Shown here: one piece after another, positions 5,214 through 7,508 of the stretch
How the letters are laid out: each line of letters starts with the position of its first letter
How positions within the stretch are numbered: position 1 is the stretch's first letter
Assembly (NCBI GenBank): GCA_028275145.1
Contig: JAQCNG010000146.1
Span: 1 to 7,508, forward strand
Length of the DNA stretch: 7,508 nucleotides
Direction: 5' to 3'
Source of the DNA: Halovenus sp.
GTDB taxonomy: Archaea; Halobacteriota; Halobacteria; Halobacteriales; Haloarculaceae
Notes under the pieces: generated by a model
The model's input: only the letters and a program-made list of their open reading frames with translations
Told to the model about the DNA's origin: nothing
Databases searched by the model: none
Made by a program: the position numbers and the translations under genes

Positions 5214-5666
5214 GTGAGCCGGGAACAACGGCTGCTCGCCGACGCGATGCTCGGCCGACTCGCCACGTATCTGCGGATGTGTGGCTACGACACGGTGTAC
5301 GCCCCCGACGCGGGCCTGACCGACGACGACGATATCCACGCGCTCGCCCGCGCAGACGGGCGAACCCTGCTGACGCGTGACCGCGAACTCGGGGCGCGCG
5401 CCGCGGACGCGGTGGTGCTCACCTCGAAGAACATCGACGACAAACTCGCCGAACTCGCGGCCGCGGGCGTAGAGCTCTCACTGGCAGAGCCGTGCCGGTG
5501 TGGTAACTGCAACGGACGGCTCGAACGTGTGTCACCGACGACGGAGACACCCGAGTACGCGCCCGACCCCGCCGAAACCGATGTCTGGCAGTGTCGCTCC
5601 TGCGGACAGCGGTTCTGGCAGGGGAGCCACTGGGAGGACGTGGCCGGGCGACTCGCAGGGTATTAG
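5214..5666 (+). CDS. Mut7-C RNase domain protein (PIN-like fold plus zinc ribbon)
   Basis: The gene encodes 150 residues, matching the Mut7-C family (C-terminal domain of animal exonuclease Mut7, free-standing in archaea and bacteria), predicted to be a PIN-like RNA nuclease fused to a zinc ribbon. The N-terminal part has RLLADAMLGRLATYLRMCGYDT (6-27) with the likely metal-binding D10, and the later acidic patch LLTRDREL with D56. Both are hallmark blocks of the family. The C-terminal part carries C94, C96 and C99 (EPCRCGNC), then C127 and C130 (CRSCGQRFW), a four-Cys zinc site. The start is GTG with a Shine-Dalgarno element. The upstream gene diverges. panB begins 24 bases after its stop on the same strand, so co-transcription is possible, though panB has its own TATA-like element. 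RNA substrate and biological role are not established for archaeal members. Confidence 0.85.
   Translation: MSREQRLLADAMLGRLATYLRMCGYDTVYAPDAGLTDDDDIHALARADGRTLLTRDRELGARAADAVVLTSKNIDDKLAELAAAGVELSLAEPCRCGNCNGRLERVSPTTETPEYAPDPAETDVWQCRSCGQRFWQGSHWEDVAGRLAGY
5661..5666 (+). promoter_or_regulatory. Possible TATA box for panB inside the Mut7-C stop
   Basis: The sequence tattag, which includes the Mut7-C stop codon, is centred about 27 bases before ATG 5691. The bases between are almost pure G/C with no Shine-Dalgarno match, consistent with a leaderless panB transcript. Confidence 0.35.
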
Positions 5667-5690
5667 CCGGGCGGGCCGCTACGGCCGGCC

Positions 5691-6527
5691 ATGTCGGGCA
5701 TCACCCGGAACTCCGTCCAGGACCTCTACGAGAAGTACCGCGACGGCGAGACGCTGACCATGCTGACGGCCTACGACGCGCCGATTGCCGCGCAGGTCGA
5801 CGCGGGCGGGGTGGACATGATTCTGGTCGGTGACTCGGCCGCGGACAACCACATGGGCCACGACGACACGCTCCCGCTGACGATGGCGGAGGCGCTCTCG
5901 AACACCGCGGCGGTCGACCGCGCCGTCGAGGACGCGATGGTCGTCGGAGATATGCCGTTTGGCTCCTACGGCGCGTCGATGGAGCAGTCCGTCGAGAACG
6001 CCACCCGGTTCATGAAAGAGGCCGGCGCGGACGCCATCAAACTGGAGACGGCCCCCCACGGCGAGACGACCATCGACATCATCGACCGACTGACCGAACT
6101 CGGGATTCCAGCGATGGGTCACGTCGGGTTCACCCCACAGCGGATGCACCAGATCGGCGGCCCCTACATCCAGGGCCGGGGCCACACCAGTTCCGCCCAC
6201 GTCGACGCGCTGGTCGAAACCGCCGAGGCTCTGGAGGAGGCCGGCGTGTTCGGGGTGGTGCTGGAGACGGTCACCGAGGAGACCGGCGAGCGCGTCACCG
6301 AGGCCGTCGACGTCCCGACCATCGGTATCGGCGCGGGCCGGCACGTCGACGGGCAGGTGCTCGTCACGAACGACCTGCTGGGACTGGGCGGCGAGGCGTT
6401 CAAACTCTCCAAACAGTACGCCGACCTCGATGCAGTCATCCAGGAGGCCGTCGGCGAGTACGTCGAGGAGGTCGAGGACGGCGAGTTCCCCGCCCGGGAG
6501 AACGTGTTCGACCCCGTCGACGAGTAA
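5691..6527 (+). CDS. panB: 3-methyl-2-oxobutanoate hydroxymethyltransferase (ketopantoate hydroxymethyltransferase)
   Basis: PanB transfers a hydroxymethyl group from methylene-tetrahydrofolate (or the archaeal pterin equivalent) to 2-oxoisovalerate to form ketopantoate, the first committed step toward pantoate and coenzyme A. The protein has 278 residues, close to the family norm of about 265-280. Family blocks in order: LTAYDAPIA (25-33), DMILVGDSAADNHMGHDDTLPLT with metal ligand D48 (42-64), VVGDMPFGSY with second ligand D87 (84-93), ADAIKLE with K117 and E119 (113-119), GHVGFTPQ with H144 (143-150), VVLETV with the likely catalytic base E192 (189-194), and GIGAGRHVDGQVLV (212-225). All key residues are present. 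The C-terminal tail is acidic, as expected for a salt-in protein. In archaea the later steps use pantoate kinase and phosphopantothenate synthetase, which are not in this window. ATG 5691 gives the usual short N-terminus. Confidence 0.97.
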   Translation: MSGITRNSVQDLYEKYRDGETLTMLTAYDAPIAAQVDAGGVDMILVGDSAADNHMGHDDTLPLTMAEALSNTAAVDRAVEDAMVVGDMPFGSYGASMEQSVENATRFMKEAGADAIKLETAPHGETTIDIIDRLTELGIPAMGHVGFTPQRMHQIGGPYIQGRGHTSSAHVDALVETAEALEEAGVFGVVLETVTEETGERVTEAVDVPTIGIGAGRHVDGQVLVTNDLLGLGGEAFKLSKQYADLDAVIQEAVGEYVEEVEDGEFPARENVFDPVDE

Positions 6528-6577
6528 CAGGGCGGGGGCCGGTCGCCACAGACCGACCCAGTTTTCACCGCGGGGCG

Positions 6578-6582
6578 AGGAG
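6578..6582 (+). promoter_or_regulatory. Shine-Dalgarno element for gltX
   Basis: AGGAG ends nine bases before ATG 6592. A weak TATA-like gttttca (6561-6567) lies about 28 bases before the ATG, so both leadered initiation from the upstream panB transcript and a leaderless start are conceivable. Confidence 0.4.
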
Positions 6583-6591
6583 TGCCCGGTA

Positions 6592-7508
6592 ATGGACGAG
6601 GACGTACGTGAGCGTGTCGAGCGCCAGGCCGAGGTCGACGCGCTGTACAACGCGGTGAAACACGGGAGCGAGGCACAGGTCGGGGCGATACTGGGGCCGC
6701 TGATGGGCGAGAACCCCGAGTTCCGCGAGTACGGCGACCAGATTGCCGGTGTCGTCGCGCCGGTGGTCGAGCGGGTCAACAGGATGGACCCGGACGAGCG
6801 CCGTGCCCGTCTGGCGGAACTCGCCCCCGAACGCGTCGAGGAACTCGAGGCCGAGAAGGAAGCCGACGAGCAGACACTGCCGGACCTGCCGAACGCCGAG
6901 GAGGGTGCGGTGCGGATGCGGGTCGCGCCCAACCCAAACGGCCCCTGGCACATCGGCCACGCCCGGATGGCCGCCGTCGTCGGCACGTACGCCGAGCGCT
7001 ACGATGGCTCCTTTCTCTGCCGGTTCGACGACACCGACCCGGAGACGAAACGGCCGGACCTCAACGCCTACGACGCCATCGTCGAGGCAATCGGGTATCT
7101 CGGGTTCGAACCCGACGAGGTGGTCCGTGCGAGCGACCGACTGGAGACCTACTACGAGCACGCCCGGCGACTCGTCGATGCCGGCGGCGCGTACACCTGC
7201 TCCTGCCCCGCCGGGGCGTTCTCGGAGCTGAAAAACGCGGGCGAGGCCTGTCCCCACCGCGACAAGGCCGCCGAACAGGTCCACGAGGAGTTCGAGCGGA
7301 TGGTCGCGGGCGAGTACGACGACGGGGAGATGGTCCTGCGCGTGCGAACCGACATCGAACACCCGAACCCCGCGCTGCGGGACTGGGTCGCCTTCCGGAT
7401 GGTCGACACGCCCCACCCCCGCGAGGCGGCCGCCGACTACCGCTGCTGGCCGATGCTGGATTTCCAGAGCGGCGTCGACGACCACCTGACCGGTGTCACT
7501 CACATCAT
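6592..7508 (+). CDS. gltX: Glutamyl-tRNA synthetase, archaeal type (3' truncated)
   Basis: The open frame from ATG 6592 runs off the window after 305 complete codons. Archaeal GluRS is about 570 residues long, so roughly half is present. It attaches glutamate to tRNA-Glu and, in archaea lacking GlnRS, also to tRNA-Gln for later amidation. An acidic, helical N-terminal domain of about 100 residues (MDEDVRERVERQ) is typical of the archaeal class and absent from bacterial GluRS. The catalytic domain starts VRMRVAPNPNGPWHIGHARM (108-126) with the class I HIGH signature at 120-123, then RFDDTDPETKRP (144-155), the segment Y201-TCSC-PAGAF with C203 and C205 followed by C220-P-H222 (a possible metal-binding insert), and DDHLTGVTH near the end (297-304). 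The KMSKS-type loop lies beyond the window. It starts 64 bases after the panB stop. Confidence 0.95.
   Translation, partial: MDEDVRERVERQAEVDALYNAVKHGSEAQVGAILGPLMGENPEFREYGDQIAGVVAPVVERVNRMDPDERRARLAELAPERVEELEAEKEADEQTLPDLPNAEEGAVRMRVAPNPNGPWHIGHARMAAVVGTYAERYDGSFLCRFDDTDPETKRPDLNAYDAIVEAIGYLGFEPDEVVRASDRLETYYEHARRLVDAGGAYTCSCPAGAFSELKNAGEACPHRDKAAEQVHEEFERMVAGEYDDGEMVLRVRTDIEHPNPALRDWVAFRMVDTPHPREAAADYRCWPMLDFQSGVDDHLTGVTHI

Noticed and set aside
5679..6986. Long minus-strand open frame (435 codons) opposite panB and gltX
   Set aside because: Both plus-strand genes are unmistakable. High GC makes stop codons rare on the antisense strand, and the translation is Arg/Ser-rich with no family motifs.
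6565..7503. Minus-strand open frame opposite gltX
   Set aside because: It is the antisense mirror of the GluRS catalytic domain. Its composition lacks any recognisable motif, and no promoter is seen at its start.

Overview
The window reads as a stretch of haloarchaeal (class Halobacteria) chromosome. The evidence is high GC, very acidic Asp/Glu-rich proteins, a Tat (twin-arginine) signal on the one secreted protein, TATA-like boxes 25-30 bases before start codons that often leave no room for a leader, and archaeal-type ribosomal protein S19e and glutamyl-tRNA synthetase. No rRNA, tRNA, insertion sequence, CRISPR array or integration site is visible.

Layout. Bases 3-146 are the 3' end of an unrecognised gene. 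A spacer (147-453) follows, with a 25-bp tandem repeat, an inverted repeat and a promoter. Next is a secreted 524-residue acidic, Leu/Asp-rich protein ending in a two-repeat dockerin-like calcium-binding module (454-2028). Just past its stop, out of frame, lies a remnant of another dockerin repeat end. Ribosomal protein S19e (2172-2627) follows, convergent with a minus-strand DUF1611/DgcN-family P-loop protein (2647-3651). A small plus-strand gene (3755-4171) encodes a glycine-zipper protein with an acidic tail built from DNA tandem repeats. Its stop overlaps that of a minus-strand AstE/AspA-type metallo-acylase (4165-5121). Divergent from that, on the plus strand, are a Mut7-C PIN-like RNase/zinc-ribbon protein (5214-5666), ketopantoate hydroxymethyltransferase PanB (5691-6527) and the first 305 codons of archaeal glutamyl-tRNA synthetase (6592 to the window edge).

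How the genes work together. The right end is housekeeping: coenzyme A precursor synthesis, tRNA-Glu/tRNA-Gln charging and a probable RNA-processing factor. The middle holds two enzymes of families that act on amino acids or N-acyl amino acids (DUF1611/DgcN and AstE/AspA). A shared pathway is possible but not shown, because the usual partner DgcA is absent here.

I see no obvious new defence or mobile system. The best leads are the dockerin-protein gene with its out-of-frame repeat remnant, the highly regular glycine-zipper/acidic-repeat protein, and the Asp in place of the first zinc-ligand His in the aspartoacylase-like enzyme.
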